In this document: piece by piece, positions 34,096 through 44,200 of the stretch
Position numbering within the stretch: the stretch's first letter is position 1
Layout: each line of letters opens with the position of its first letter
Assembly: GCA_947629385.1 (NCBI GenBank)
Contig: CANRDO010000012.1
Location: 1 to 64,000 of the forward strand
Length of the DNA stretch: 64,000 nt
From: an uncultured Lachnospiraceae bacterium
GTDB lineage: Bacteria > Bacillota > Clostridia > Lachnospirales > Lachnospiraceae
Reading direction: 5' to 3'
Made by a program: the position numbers and the translations under genes
The notes under the pieces: model-generated
What the model was told of the DNA's origin: nothing
What the model saw: the letters and a program-made list of their open reading frames with translations, nothing else
Databases searched by the model: none

Positions 34096-35010
34096 ATGCC
34101 ATCTAACAGACAGATTGTGAACAGAGCGGCCATTGAGACGGGAACGCTCTCAAGCGGACTGCTCAATCCGGAGCAGTCTCGCAGATTTATTCAGCAGACG
34201 TTCGAGAACACCAACCTGAGCAGCCTCGTGAGACACGAGATGCGCACGGCGAAGTCGGGCGAGATCGACAAGATCGGTATCGGTCGTCGCATTATCCGTA
34301 AGAAGACAGAGAATACGGACGACAACTACCGCGCTGGCGTAAAGACCAGCCAGATCGAGTACAGCACGACGGCTGTACGCCTGCCGTGGGAGATCACGGA
34401 GGAGACGCTGAGGGAGAACATCGAAGGCCAGAGGTTCGAGGAGATCACGACAAACCTTATGACGACGCAGCTCGGCATCGACCTTGAGGACCTGTACCTC
34501 AACGGCGACGAGCAGGTCGACAAGGCGAACGAAGACTACGACTTCCTCAAGATCAACGATGGCTGGATCAAGCAGATCGCGAACGGCGGGCACGTGTGCA
34601 GCGGCAGCGACGGCCTGAAACTGGACCTGTTCTACAAGGCGCTGCAGGCGCTTCCGAACAAGTACAATAACGGCAAGCTCCGCTGGCTGATGTCCCCGCG
34701 CCGTGCGCAGGAGTGGGAGCTGTTCCTGCTGAATCAGGTGATCGAGAAGGGCGGCGTCGTTCCGGACAACGTATACACCGCGCCGGCCAGAATACCGGCA
34801 GTGGAGTGCCCGGCCATGAGCGACGACAAGATCATTCTTGTCGATCCGAAGAACCTTATCGTCGTCAATACCTACGATGTGATTATCAGGAAGACGGTGG
34901 AGGGCAAAGAGGCGATTATGCAGGATAAACGCTTCTACGTGATCCACCTCGACTACGATCCGATCATCGAGGAGCTGGACGCTGCTGCTATGATTACGGA
35001 CCTGAAATAA
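34096..35010 (+). CDS. Major capsid protein (HK97 fold)
   Basis: 304 residues from the ATG at 34096 (GAGGAGGAG upstream). SSGLLNPEQSRRFIQQTFEN, a beta-rich E-loop region (YRAGVKTSQIEYSTTAVRLP) and P-domain strands (DKIILVDPKNLIVVNTYDVI) are as in PBSX XkdG-like capsids. It is preceded by the scaffold and followed by head-completion genes. Confidence 0.88.
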   Translation: MPSNRQIVNRAAIETGTLSSGLLNPEQSRRFIQQTFENTNLSSLVRHEMRTAKSGEIDKIGIGRRIIRKKTENTDDNYRAGVKTSQIEYSTTAVRLPWEITEETLRENIEGQRFEEITTNLMTTQLGIDLEDLYLNGDEQVDKANEDYDFLKINDGWIKQIANGGHVCSGSDGLKLDLFYKALQALPNKYNNGKLRWLMSPRRAQEWELFLLNQVIEKGGVVPDNVYTAPARIPAVECPAMSDDKIILVDPKNLIVVNTYDVIIRKTVEGKEAIMQDKRFYVIHLDYDPIIEELDAAAMITDLK

Positions 35011-35025
35011 GAGAGGAGGATCAAG

Positions 35026-35427
35026 ATGTATCATCTGAGACTTTGCAAGGCCCTTTCATACTCCGGCGTCGTCAGCGCGACGCAGCAGCAGCCGGACGTA
35101 TTCACAGAGGACAAGGCCACCGCCGATGCGGCGGTGGCTACGGGCTACTTCGCACTCGTTGAAGAGGAGGGGAAGCAGAAGACCAGGAAGCTCGACAAGG
35201 GACAGTTTAAGGACTGGAAGATGGACGAGTTGAAGAAACTCGCGGAAAGCATGGGCGTCGACGTGAGCGCCTGCAAGAAAAAGCAGGACATTATCGACGC
35301 GATCTGCTCCGAGGAGGCCGGCTATTCACCGAAACCTGTTGACGACGAGGACGAAGGCGACGACAGCGACGACAGCGAGGCAGAGGACGAAGGCAGCCCG
35401 ACAATGATTGAGCTGCAGAAGGAATAA
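35026..35427 (+). CDS. Head-region protein with HeH/LEM-like C-terminal domain
   Basis: 133 residues. A beta-rich N-terminus (YHLRLCKALSYSGVVSATQQ), then a helix-extended-loop-helix segment (QFKDWKMDELKKLAESMGVD) and a strongly acidic Asp/Glu tail. HeH modules in this position are common in Firmicute phages and may bind DNA or other head proteins. Confidence 0.75.
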   Translation: MYHLRLCKALSYSGVVSATQQQPDVFTEDKATADAAVATGYFALVEEEGKQKTRKLDKGQFKDWKMDELKKLAESMGVDVSACKKKQDIIDAICSEEAGYSPKPVDDEDEGDDSDDSEAEDEGSPTMIELQKE

Positions 35428-35443
35428 GGGAGGTGTAGAGAGT

Positions 35444-36208
35444 ATGGAATACATGACCTGTCTTACTATCCCTACGCCTGACGTAGAGTTTTACGGCAAG
35501 CCAGTGGGAGAGCTGGTGCGCAAGGGCGCACGCATACAGGCGGACGGCAAGGTAAAGGGACACTTCCCGTATGTTGCCAGCTATATCAGCGTGAACGACA
35601 AGACGGAGGGGCACTATTTCCCGGCATGGGTGAACGTGAAGGGGAATGAGTGCGAGATCGTTCGCTGCAGCGACGGCACTTCCGCGAAGGGCACGCTGAA
35701 CGCCGGGCCGGGGGACAACTTTATTGTTATCCTCATGGACGATCACAAAGAGTACGACATCAAGGTCGACGGGAAGTTTATCTGCCATCTGGATTTTTCA
35801 GAGGCGATTTTGGAAGAGAAGAAAGGAGACACGAAGATGAACGCACAGTTTTTCGATCCGGGCGTGTGCGGGCTCCCGATCACCGGGCATATCTGCCGGC
35901 TGAATAAGGAGAACGCGAAGGACACGACCGCGGTAACCGTAGAGAAGGCGCTTCCGGCCGGCACAAAGCTCGTGAATATCATCACGGTAGCGTCCGATGA
36001 TCTGGCGGGCGGCACAAGCGTGACGGTCGGCAGTGGCGCGGCTGAGGACGCATACGCGAGCGAGGCGAAGGTTACGAAGGGCAAGACCGAAGTAACCGAT
36101 GGCAAGTACGTGAACGTCACTTCGGGCACTGCGAAGATCAAGGTCGGCGCGGGGATCACGGAAGGAACCGTGGACGTATTCGCGACGGTTATCCGCCTTA
36201 CGGTGTAA
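35444..36208 (+). CDS. Possible head decoration / fibre-like head protein
   Basis: 254 residues from the ATG at 35444. The first 125 residues form one beta-rich domain (GKPVGELVRKGARIQADGKV) and the second half another (ITGHICRLNKENAKDTTAVT, an Ig- or adhesin-like strand pattern to the C-end). An internal in-frame ATG at 35837 has an excellent AAAGGAG site, so a second, shorter product is plausible. It lies between capsid and connector genes. Confidence 0.65.
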   Translation: MEYMTCLTIPTPDVEFYGKPVGELVRKGARIQADGKVKGHFPYVASYISVNDKTEGHYFPAWVNVKGNECEIVRCSDGTSAKGTLNAGPGDNFIVILMDDHKEYDIKVDGKFICHLDFSEAILEEKKGDTKMNAQFFDPGVCGLPITGHICRLNKENAKDTTAVTVEKALPAGTKLVNIITVASDDLAGGTSVTVGSGAAEDAYASEAKVTKGKTEVTDGKYVNVTSGTAKIKVGAGITEGTVDVFATVIRLTV

Positions 36209-36226
36209 GCCGGGGAGGTGGAGCAC

Positions 36227-36622
36227 ATGGCAAAAAGGCCGTGGGTGACTCCGAAAGAGGTTAAGAACTACACGAGCTACGACGAGGTGAAGCAGCGCGT
36301 GAAGCGGAAGCTGGAAATGGATATATTCAGGGCAGAGCAGAAGGTAATAGCGATCACGCATAACGACTTTTCGGACGACGAGAAGTACCCGGAGATCCCG
36401 CAGGAGATCAAAACGGCGGTAATTCTTATCGCGGAAGCGTTCGCGAAGAATACGGTCGAGAGCACAAGGCAGCGCCTTACAAGCGAGACTTTCGACGACT
36501 ATTCTTACACGGCGGAGGCATCGACGGTCGAGATCAGCGGGCTTGATATTGACGATCTGCTCGCCCCGTATATCCTTCCGGTCGGCAAGGGCAATGTCTT
36601 TATGCGTCTCCGGAAGCTATGA
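36227..36622 (+). CDS. Head-tail connector (YqbG/DUF3199-like)
   Basis: 131 residues from the ATG at 36227 with GGGGAGGTGG upstream. WVTPKEVKNYTSYDEVKQRV, IKTAVILIAEAFAKNT, and a C-terminal DDLLAPYILPVGKG fit the gp6-like connector family of PBSX/skin phages. Confidence 0.8.
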   Translation: MAKRPWVTPKEVKNYTSYDEVKQRVKRKLEMDIFRAEQKVIAITHNDFSDDEKYPEIPQEIKTAVILIAEAFAKNTVESTRQRLTSETFDDYSYTAEASTVEISGLDIDDLLAPYILPVGKGNVFMRLRKL

Positions 36623-36637
36623 GAGGGGGCGCAGGGC

Positions 36638-37003
36638 ATGTTCGACGATTTTTTGAACCACAAATGCGACATATACCATCTTGAGACCGAGAAGGTAGAA
36701 GCGGGCTACGGGATCAGGACAGGGGACACCAAGACGGCGCAGGAAACGGCGGAGGTCGGTGTCCCTTGCCATTTCCACCGGAAGAACAACACGCTGCGGA
36801 TCGTGCAGAGCGAGCCGCACAGCGAGGTCGACGGAGAGGTGAAACTGTCGCTGCCGGCCGGGACCGACATACGGAAGAATGACCGCGTATTCGATTACGA
36901 GACCGGGATATTCTACCGCGCAGGGCTGCCGAAACTGATACACGGGGATCACCACATCATTGTAACGATCACGAGAGAGACGGGGGTGCCGAATGCAATA
37001 TGA
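36638..37003 (+). CDS. Head closure protein (YqbH/DUF3599-like)
   Basis: 121 residues, FDDFLNHKCDIYHLETEKVE, VPCHFHRKNNTL, RKNDRVFDYETGIFYRAGLP. Matches the second protein of the PBSX/skin head-completion set by order and motifs. Overlaps the next ATG by 4 nt. Confidence 0.78.
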   Translation: MFDDFLNHKCDIYHLETEKVEAGYGIRTGDTKTAQETAEVGVPCHFHRKNNTLRIVQSEPHSEVDGEVKLSLPAGTDIRKNDRVFDYETGIFYRAGLPKLIHGDHHIIVTITRETGVPNAI

Positions 37004-37485
37004 TGATCGACGTCAGCGAACTTGAAGACTATGTGCGAAGGGTGGAAGCAGCAAGCCGTGATCTGAGGCCATACGCAGCAAAGACGCTTGAGGAGGTCGG
37101 GAACGAATTTCTTGAGATCGTGCAGGCGGAGATACAGCGGAAGCAGAACGTAGACATGGGGAAGCTGCTGGCATCGTTCAGCAAGGGCGGTCCCGGCAAT
37201 ATTTATCGGCTCGATTCAGGCGGGCTTACGCTCACGATTGGGACGAACGTGGAGTACGCACAGTGGGTGAACGACGGGCACAGACAGAGGCCCGGAAGGT
37301 TCGTACCGGGAGTATGGGAAGGGAAGCACTTCCGGTACATACCCGGAGCGGGCACCGGCATGGTGCTCAAGGCGTCTTGGGTAAAAGGATCACACTTCTT
37401 TGACGATGCAAAGAGGGCGTTTGAGCTGATATTCCAACAGTACGTCGACTCGGCGTTTGAACAATTTTGGGCCCGCTATTTCTGA
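37000..37485 (+). CDS. Head-tail joining protein (HK97 gp10 / YqbI-like)
   Basis: 161 residues, EDYVRRVEAASRDLRPYAAK, EFLEIVQAEIQRKQNVDMGK, GTNVEYAQWVNDGHRQRPGR. The VEYAxxVxxGH motif is characteristic of the gp10 family. Confidence 0.85.
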   Translation: MMIDVSELEDYVRRVEAASRDLRPYAAKTLEEVGNEFLEIVQAEIQRKQNVDMGKLLASFSKGGPGNIYRLDSGGLTLTIGTNVEYAQWVNDGHRQRPGRFVPGVWEGKHFRYIPGAGTGMVLKASWVKGSHFFDDAKRAFELIFQQYVDSAFEQFWARYF

Positions 37486-37505
37486 TGAAGGAGGAAGTAT
37501 GAAGC

Positions 37506-37982
37506 ATGAAGATCACATTAGAGCAGAGCCTAGCATCTGCGGTTCGGTACATTCAGGACTGTGACGAGGAGAGTATTAAGGTATATTTCGACGAAGTACC
37601 GGAAGATTACGCGGTACCGTCGTTGTACTTTCCTGTACCGCAGACGAGCAGCAGGAAGGTTTCGTTATCAACGTACATGACGGAGATAACGGTGAATTGC
37701 AGGTTCATGGACGTGACGGACTGGAGGGCGAACGACAGGGCGACGACGGTGCGCGACTGTCTACTGCTCGATGATTGCGTCATTCCGATTGTGTCCGCCG
37801 AGGGGGAAGTGGCAGAGAAGGGACTGCACACGGACCAGCCGGAGGTGCGGAGGATTGACGAGGGGATCGTGCAGCTTTCCTTCCCGATCAGGAGCTATTA
37901 CGGGCCCGGAGACAAGGCCCAGAAGATGGCCCATTTTTACAACATGTGGCACAAGGCCACGGAGGAATACAGAAGGAGGTAG
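37506..37982 (+). CDS. Tail terminator/completion protein (YqbJ-like)
   Basis: 158 residues. Order (after gp10, before the sheath) and strands such as PSLYFPVPQTSSRKVSLSTY, SFPIRSYYGP fit the tail completion protein of contractile Firmicute phages. Ribosome site GGAGG 10 nt before the ATG. Confidence 0.75.
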   Translation: MKITLEQSLASAVRYIQDCDEESIKVYFDEVPEDYAVPSLYFPVPQTSSRKVSLSTYMTEITVNCRFMDVTDWRANDRATTVRDCLLLDDCVIPIVSAEGEVAEKGLHTDQPEVRRIDEGIVQLSFPIRSYYGPGDKAQKMAHFYNMWHKATEEYRRR

Positions 37983-37989
37983 ATGTGAA

Positions 37990-38247
37990 ATGGCGTCTGA
38001 AAAGAACGCAAAGGCAGCGGGAGCCGCAAGACCGGCAGCCGCGCCGACGGCAGCAAAGGCGGGGAAGACGGAACAGAAGTACACCGTCGCGAAGCTCCGC
38101 GGCAACTGCATGCAGCTCTTCGGCGTGACGACGAGCACGTTCGACGGGGCGATGCATGGACACAACAAAGCAGTCTACTCAGTAGGTGAGACGAAAGAGA
38201 TCATCGAGAAGTGGCTGAACGGATCAGCAAAAGGAGGTAATGACTGA
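37990..38247 (+). CDS. Small protein before the tail sheath (YqbK-leader type)
   Basis: 85 residues. An Ala/Lys-rich N-terminus leads to KYTVAKLRGNCMQLFGVTTS and KAVYSVGETKEIIEKWLNG, a short conserved module found before tail-sheath genes. Its stop overlaps the sheath ATG (TGATG). Probably in tail assembly. Confidence 0.7.
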   Translation: MASEKNAKAAGAARPAAAPTAAKAGKTEQKYTVAKLRGNCMQLFGVTTSTFDGAMHGHNKAVYSVGETKEIIEKWLNGSAKGGND

Positions 38248-40007
38248 TGGCTGGTGGAACTTTCAAGGCGTCTCAGGCTAAGGTGCGGCCGGGGACGTTC
38301 GTCAATCTGAAAAACGGGAGACAGCAGAACGCTTCCTCGTCCGCGAGGGGCACGGCGATGATTCCTCTTATCGGGTATGATTGGGGCCCGAAAGGGGAAT
38401 TTTTTGTTATCTCTGCGGACTCTCCGGACGGGCAGATGGCTAAGCTCGGCAGAAGCATCTACGACAGCAGCAACAAGCACATGCTGATGCTGCAGCTTAT
38501 GCTCGCAGGCGCGGCGACAATCTACGTGTACGTACCGGAGGGCAACGGGAAGAAAGCGCAGAAGGAAACGACGCTTCCGCTGCCGGCGGCGGTCGAGACG
38601 GAGTTTGACACGGCTGTGACGGCCAAGATCAAGGAAACGCTCGGCGTAAAGGCGGAGCAGGCAGGCTGTAACCTGACCTACGACAAGAGAACGAAGACCT
38701 ACGGCGTGATTCTGGCCGGACCGATCTCCGGAGTGAGCAACACGGGCATCGCAGACACGGTCGAGGCGCTTATCGCAGAGGGGTACACGGTTACGGCCGG
38801 CGGCGTAGAGGTGACGGACCTTGAGTCGATTCAGAAAGCGCCGTTCTACAACGATCTCGGCCTGCTCAAGAAGGGCGGCCCCGATTACAATATTCCGGTT
38901 GTCGTGAGCAAGGATAACGACAGTCAGGCGTACACCGTATGCGTGAGCTACCCGACAGAGGCTCCGTCGGTGAAGAACGAGCTGAAAGACGTCACGGCGT
39001 CGGAGACGAAGATCACGGCGGAGGCAATGTACACCGGGACGCTCGGCAACAGCGTTCAGATCGTTTCGGTGGCGAACCCGGTGAGCGGCTACGACGTGAG
39101 CGTGCTCGTGAACGGTACGGAGGTTGAGCTGTTCGAGAAGGCGGAGAGCATCGCGGACATCGCGTCCGATTACGTCACGATCAAGGCGACGGCGGGGCTT
39201 ACGGAGATTTCCTCTCTTACGCTGGAAGGCGGCTCGGACGGCGACGGAGCTAACGCGGGGATCACGAGATTCCTTGACGTAGCGGAGCGCATTCACTTCA
39301 ATACGATGGCGTTCCCGACGACGGACGCATCGCTGCAGACGGCGCTGCTGACAAAGATCAGGTACATTCGTGAAAACATCGGCTGGAAGTGTCAGGCAGT
39401 CGTGCCGAACTTCAAGGCGAACTACGAGGGGATCATCAACCTGATTAATGGCTTCGAGTACGACGGGATCAGGCTGGAAGCGACGGAGGCGTGCGCGTGG
39501 CTCGCAGGCGCGACCGCGGGCGCGGACTATACGACGTCGCTCACCTACGCGGTCGTGACGGGCGCGACGGCGGTTGTCGGAGAGCTGTCGAACGAGGCGT
39601 CGGAGGAGGCTATCAAGGCCGGCCAGACGTATTTCTCGGTAGGAGACGGCGGGGAAGTAATTCTCGAATACGACATCAACAGCCTGACGACGCTGACGGA
39701 CGACAAGCCGGCAGCAGCGAACAAAAACCGTCCGATGCGTGTGTATGATACTTGGTGCAACGATCTGCTTATGACGTTTGTGCCGGGCAGGTACGACAAC
39801 GATGAAGACGGCTGGATCGTCATGGAAGGCCTCGGCCGGGCGCTGCTCAAGGCATACGAGGAGGACGGCGCGGTGACAAATGTCGATCTTGAGAACGACT
39901 TTGTTATCGACAGAGCGAAGTCGATCGGAGACAGCACGTATATCAACTCCGGGCTGCAGGCGGTTGACTCCGCGGATAAGTATTACATCACGACGATCAC
40001 GAGGTAA
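38247..40007 (+). CDS. Contractile tail sheath protein (XkdK-like)
   Basis: 586 residues. KVRPGTFVNLKNGRQQNASS at the start, ISGVSNTGIADTVEALIAEG, and the conserved C-terminal part (RMRVYDTWCNDLLMTFVPGR, DNDEDGWIVMEGLGRALLKA, VIDRAKSIGDSTYINSGLQA) are tail sheath signatures. Its presence defines the phage as a myovirus type. Confidence 0.93.
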   Translation: MAGGTFKASQAKVRPGTFVNLKNGRQQNASSSARGTAMIPLIGYDWGPKGEFFVISADSPDGQMAKLGRSIYDSSNKHMLMLQLMLAGAATIYVYVPEGNGKKAQKETTLPLPAAVETEFDTAVTAKIKETLGVKAEQAGCNLTYDKRTKTYGVILAGPISGVSNTGIADTVEALIAEGYTVTAGGVEVTDLESIQKAPFYNDLGLLKKGGPDYNIPVVVSKDNDSQAYTVCVSYPTEAPSVKNELKDVTASETKITAEAMYTGTLGNSVQIVSVANPVSGYDVSVLVNGTEVELFEKAESIADIASDYVTIKATAGLTEISSLTLEGGSDGDGANAGITRFLDVAERIHFNTMAFPTTDASLQTALLTKIRYIRENIGWKCQAVVPNFKANYEGIINLINGFEYDGIRLEATEACAWLAGATAGADYTTSLTYAVVTGATAVVGELSNEASEEAIKAGQTYFSVGDGGEVILEYDINSLTTLTDDKPAAANKNRPMRVYDTWCNDLLMTFVPGRYDNDEDGWIVMEGLGRALLKAYEEDGAVTNVDLENDFVIDRAKSIGDSTYINSGLQAVDSADKYYITTITR

Positions 40008-40027
40008 GGAAAGGAAGGTGACATACC

Positions 40028-40462
40028 ATGAAAGACAGAGTAAACTCTTCTCCGCTTCTTGCGAGAGAGGGCAAGGTCTATATCGACGGGCAGGAAGTCG
40101 CGGACTCTTGCGTGTTTAAGGTTACGTTCAAGCCGAGTTTGTGGTCCGGCAGGAGCCTCGGCAAGAAAGGAACGAGCCGCAGGTGGACCGGGTACGATAT
40201 CGAAGTCACCATCGAGCAGTGGAAGACGAACCGCTTCTACCGCCAGAAGGTCGACGAGTACATCAAGACCGGCAAGACACCGGAACTGAAAATTCAGGGC
40301 ATTCAGACGGACAAAAACTCCGACTTCTACGATCTGTCCGGATCGGAGAAGGTTACCTGCATCGGCTGTGTGCCGACGGGTGACATCGACCTTATTAGCT
40401 GCGATACCGAGGGCGATGTTGTTAAGGAGTCGATCACGCTCGGAGCATACGACATCGTATAA
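40028..40462 (+). CDS. Tail tube protein (XkdM-like)
   Basis: 144 residues. SSPLLAREGKVYIDGQEVAD, GTSRRWTGYDIEVTIEQWKT and DLSGSEKVTCIGCVPTGDID match the tube protein of PBSX-like contractile tails. It follows the sheath directly, as expected. Confidence 0.88.
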   Translation: MKDRVNSSPLLAREGKVYIDGQEVADSCVFKVTFKPSLWSGRSLGKKGTSRRWTGYDIEVTIEQWKTNRFYRQKVDEYIKTGKTPELKIQGIQTDKNSDFYDLSGSEKVTCIGCVPTGDIDLISCDTEGDVVKESITLGAYDIV

Positions 40463-40497
40463 GGGCGGAAGACGCAGCAGCAGAATACAGACAAGAG

Positions 40498-40534
40498 GGC
40501 GGGGCGCGATTGCCCCGCCTATTTCATTTTTTCG
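40498..40534 (+). terminator. Terminator after the tail tube gene
   Basis: GGCGGGGC / GCCCCGCC with a 6-nt loop, then TATTTCATTTTTTC. It lies between the abundant sheath/tube genes and the rarely needed tail chaperone, and probably lowers downstream transcription. Confidence 0.8.
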
Positions 40535-40548
40535 GGAGGAAAAAGAAA

Positions 40549-41025
40549 ATGGAAAAAAATCTTAGAGCATTTATGAAGGAAGACCTGAAGAACCGCGGCA
40601 CGATGGAGTTTGAGGGGATCGAGAAGTACACGGACGAGAACGGTAAACCGATCCCGTTCATCATCAAGCGCCTGAGCCGCAGGGAGATCGCGAAGATCAG
40701 GAACGCTTACCGCAAGACAGAGGTATACCGGGATAAGAACAACGGCAATCGCCCGATCATCGGGAACAACGGGCAGGTGGCCGTGATTAAGGACTACGAC
40801 TCGGAGAAGGCCGGCCTTCACCTTATGGTCGACGCCTTTGTTCAGCCGAAGCTCGACGATCCCGACCTGATGAAATATTACGACGTAGACAACAGGCTCG
40901 ACATGCCGAACGTCATTTTCTCCGACGCGAAGGACTTCTCCTACGCGGACGAGTGCCTGTCTATTGCACTCGGCTTGAAGCAGCCGGAGTCGGAGAGGGA
41001 AACGGTTGACGAGATAAAAAACTAA
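40549..41025 (+). CDS. Tail assembly chaperone, upstream frame (XkdN/G-like)
   Basis: 158 residues from the ATG at 40549 (GGGAGG upstream); an ATG at 40510 lies in the terminator. FMKEDLKNRGTMEFEGIEKY, FIIKRLSRREIAKIRNAYRK, SYADECLSIALGLKQPESER. It ends at a slippery A AAA AAC followed by a stop codon, so part of the ribosomes should shift -1 into the next frame, as with lambda G/GT. Confidence 0.85.
   Translation: MEKNLRAFMKEDLKNRGTMEFEGIEKYTDENGKPIPFIIKRLSRREIAKIRNAYRKTEVYRDKNNGNRPIIGNNGQVAVIKDYDSEKAGLHLMVDAFVQPKLDDPDLMKYYDVDNRLDMPNVIFSDAKDFSYADECLSIALGLKQPESERETVDEIKN
41016..41022 (+). promoter_or_regulatory. Slippery heptamer for -1 ribosomal frameshifting
   Basis: A AAA AAC in the zero frame, immediately before TAA at 41023-41025. 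After a -1 slip, reading continues CTA ATG TCC into the frame of the 41025-41240 gene without a stop. Confidence 0.8.
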
Positions 41026-41240
41026 TGTCCGGGGATGGCAGGGAAGACGAGTCGTCGGATTGGGTGTGGGCGCATATCCTCTGGCAGCGGAGAGGGCTTC
41101 GCCTTGAGGAGTTTGCGGCCATGCCTCGGAACGTACAACTTGCCTATATAGCCTCGGAACAGCTCGCGCAGAAGAACCCGCAGAGTGCGATGGATCGGCT
41201 TGCGCGGAGAAAGATCAATATAGTTACAGGAAAGAGGTGA
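41025..41240 (+). CDS. Tail assembly chaperone, downstream frame (T part)
   Basis: 71 residues (WAHILWQRRGLRLEEFAAMP, RNVQLAYIASEQLAQKNPQS). The frame is -1 relative to the upstream chaperone and is joined to it by the heptamer at 41016. It is preceded by GT-like context and followed by the tape measure gene, exactly as in other tailed phages. The ATG at 41025 could also give a separate small protein. Confidence 0.78.
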   Translation: MSGDGREDESSDWVWAHILWQRRGLRLEEFAAMPRNVQLAYIASEQLAQKNPQSAMDRLARRKINIVTGKR

Positions 41241-41244
41241 TTAC

Positions 41245-44200
41245 GTGTCAGACTTGACTACCAGAATACGAATGACTGAGGACGCGAGCAGCAAGCTACG
41301 GCAGATCGCGTCGGCAGGCCAGCAGGCAATATCGACGATGAAGAACGTCGGCCAGAGTGTAGACAATGCGTTCAAAACGAACGCACCGGATCAATTCGCA
41401 AGCAGGGCCGGCAGCGCGATGAACAATGTCGCGAGCGACGCGGAGAGTCTTGGCGCGGCAATCGACTCTATGTGCGACGGCTTCGACAGCTTTTCGACGG
41501 CCGCCACGGGATCGCTTTCGGGCACTTTCCGGACGGCGGCCAGCGACGCGGGAGAGTTTGCAGACGCGCTTGGCGAGGCCGGAGAGAACGCGGAGGACCT
41601 GTCAGACGCAGCGGAGGAGACCGGGAAGACCATCGACGAGATGGGAAAGAGCGGTCTGGATGATCTGAAAGAGGACGCGAGGGAGGCCGGGGAAGAATTT
41701 GAGAACACGGGCAGGAAGGCGTCGGCATTGAAGGCGCTGCTTGTCGGAATTGTCTCGGCGGTGTCCGTCGCGGCGATCGGGCACCAGATCGGGGACTTTG
41801 TTGGCGACTCGATCAACGTCGGCAAGGAATACACGGCGACGATGAGCGAGGTTCAGGCGATCTCGGGCGCAACGGGCGCGGAGCTGGAGCAGCTAAGCGA
41901 CACGGCGCGAGAATACGGCGCGACAACGGTATTCAGTGCGTCGCAGTCAGGAGAGGCGTTGAAGTACATGGCGCTGGCAGGCTGGGACGCGCAGCAGTCA
42001 ACAGACGCGCTCGGAGGCGTCCTGAACCTTGCGGCAGCTTCCGGCATGGAGCTGGGGCAGGCCTCGGACATGGTAACAGACTATTTGAGCGCGTTCGGCA
42101 TGGCGGCGGATCAAGCAGGGTACTTTGCGGATATGCTCACATACGCGCAGGGACACAGCAACACGTCTACCATGCAGCTCGGGCAGGCATTTTTGAACTC
42201 GGCCGCGATCATGAACTCGGCCGGGCAGGACGTAGAGACGACGACGTCACTCATTGAGGCTATGGCAAATCAGGGCACGAAGGGCGCGCGGGCTGGCACA
42301 CAGCTCGCGGCCATGATGCGAGATATTACCAACTCAATGGAAGACGGGCACATAATGATCGGCGACACGGCGGTCGCGGTTCAGGACGCATACGGGAATT
42401 TCCGCGACCTTACCGATATTCTGTTTGACGTAGAATCGGCGGTAGACGGACTCGGAACGGCGGACAGGGCGGCAGCATTGTCGGCAACCTTTACAGCGGA
42501 CTCTACGCGTGGCCTTAACCAGATACTCACAGAAGGCGTGGACAAGATCGCCGGATATGAGGAGGCGCTGAGAGGATCAGCAGGAACCGCACAGTTGGCC
42601 GCGGACACCATGACGGACAATCTGACGGGCGATCTGGCGAACATGAACAGTGCCTACGAAGAAATGCAGTTGCAGGTCTATGAAGGCATTGAGGAGCCGC
42701 TGAGAGGCGCTGTGCAGATGATTACGAGCGACGTTATACCGGCGCTCACGGAGTGGGTACCGCAGGCGCTTGGCGGGGCGATAAACGTACTGAGCAAGGC
42801 AGGAAGCGCGCTCGTTCCGGTTATCAACACGATATTGAAAAACCCGGAGGCAGTAGGAACAGCTTTTAAGAGCATCGGCGCGGGCTTCTTGGCATTCAAG
42901 GGCATAGGGCTGGCGAGCAATATCGCGGACGCTGCATCAGGGACCGGAGAGCTCACAGGCGCGCTCGGAAAGCTCGCGGGAGTTATCATCGGTAACCCGT
43001 GGGCGGTCGGAGCGGCAGCGGTGGCCGGAGGAGTTGTTGCGATAGCGGCGGCGGTGGATAAGTACAATGATCTGCAGATCAGCGAGAACCTGACGGAGCA
43101 CTTCGGGGACATATCGCTGGACACGGACCAGATCAGCGAGCTTGCAAGCAGCATTGTTCCGGTCGATATAACGGCAGAATTGCAGCTATCGAACGTGAGC
43201 TTCGACGAGGCAGAAAAGCTCGTGGAGCAGGCGGAGGACCTGCTTGAACAAAATTCCTTCGTGAATTGGAAGGTTGCGAACATCACCGGAACGCTGCCGG
43301 AGGAAGACGGGAGCCTCGTCCTGCAGAACACGCAGAGTTTCGTCGATAGCGTTACGGATGCAATCGAGAAGGAAGAATACGCGGCGGAGCTGGCGATCAA
43401 CGCGACACTGGCGGACGGCTCGGATAAGACGCAGATCATTTCGCAGTTGCAGGATTGGTTTAAGGAGGATCAGGCAACGGCGGAACAGCTCGGATCAGCG
43501 GTCACGACGATGGTCGAGGACGCGATCAATGAGGGCGCCTACAATGTGAATACGGCAGCGGCGGCGTCGATCATACAGCAGAAAATGCTCGATATGGTGA
43601 ACGGCGCGAAGGAAGCGGAGCTGGCCGGCAAGATGAAGTGGATCGAGCAGGAAGCAGGGCTGGCCGCGCTGGACGCGGAGAGCTGGAAGGGCGTAGTGGA
43701 AGACATCGCAGGGCTGCAACAGGAGCTCATGGACGCGGAGAGCGAAAACTACATGGGATTGTTTGGATTACTCGAGCAGAGAGCGTACAACGATCCGAGC
43801 AGGCGCGGAGCCGTGGACAGCATCGAGGAGCTTCTGCAGGAGAACTACTCGAACCTGAGCAGCGCGACGCTGACGCAGAGCTGGGGCAGCATGTTTGGCT
43901 CGCTCAGTGAAGCATACAGCGAGGAGATGGAGGCAGGGAAGGCGAGCCTGAACGAGACGACTGCGGGCTGGGTAGACAATATGCTCGAACAGTTGCAGGT
44001 CATTGAGGACGGCGGAGACTTCTCGACATCATTCTACAATATGCTGAACAGCACGGCGGACATCACCGGAGGGCTCGGCAAGGCGGACCGCGGAGCACTG
44101 GCAGACCGGTTCGAGGCAATGCTGCCGACCGTAGACATGCTGCGGGACGCGATTGACAATAGCACGGGCCCGATTCCGCAGGCGCTTATGGAGTCTTATC

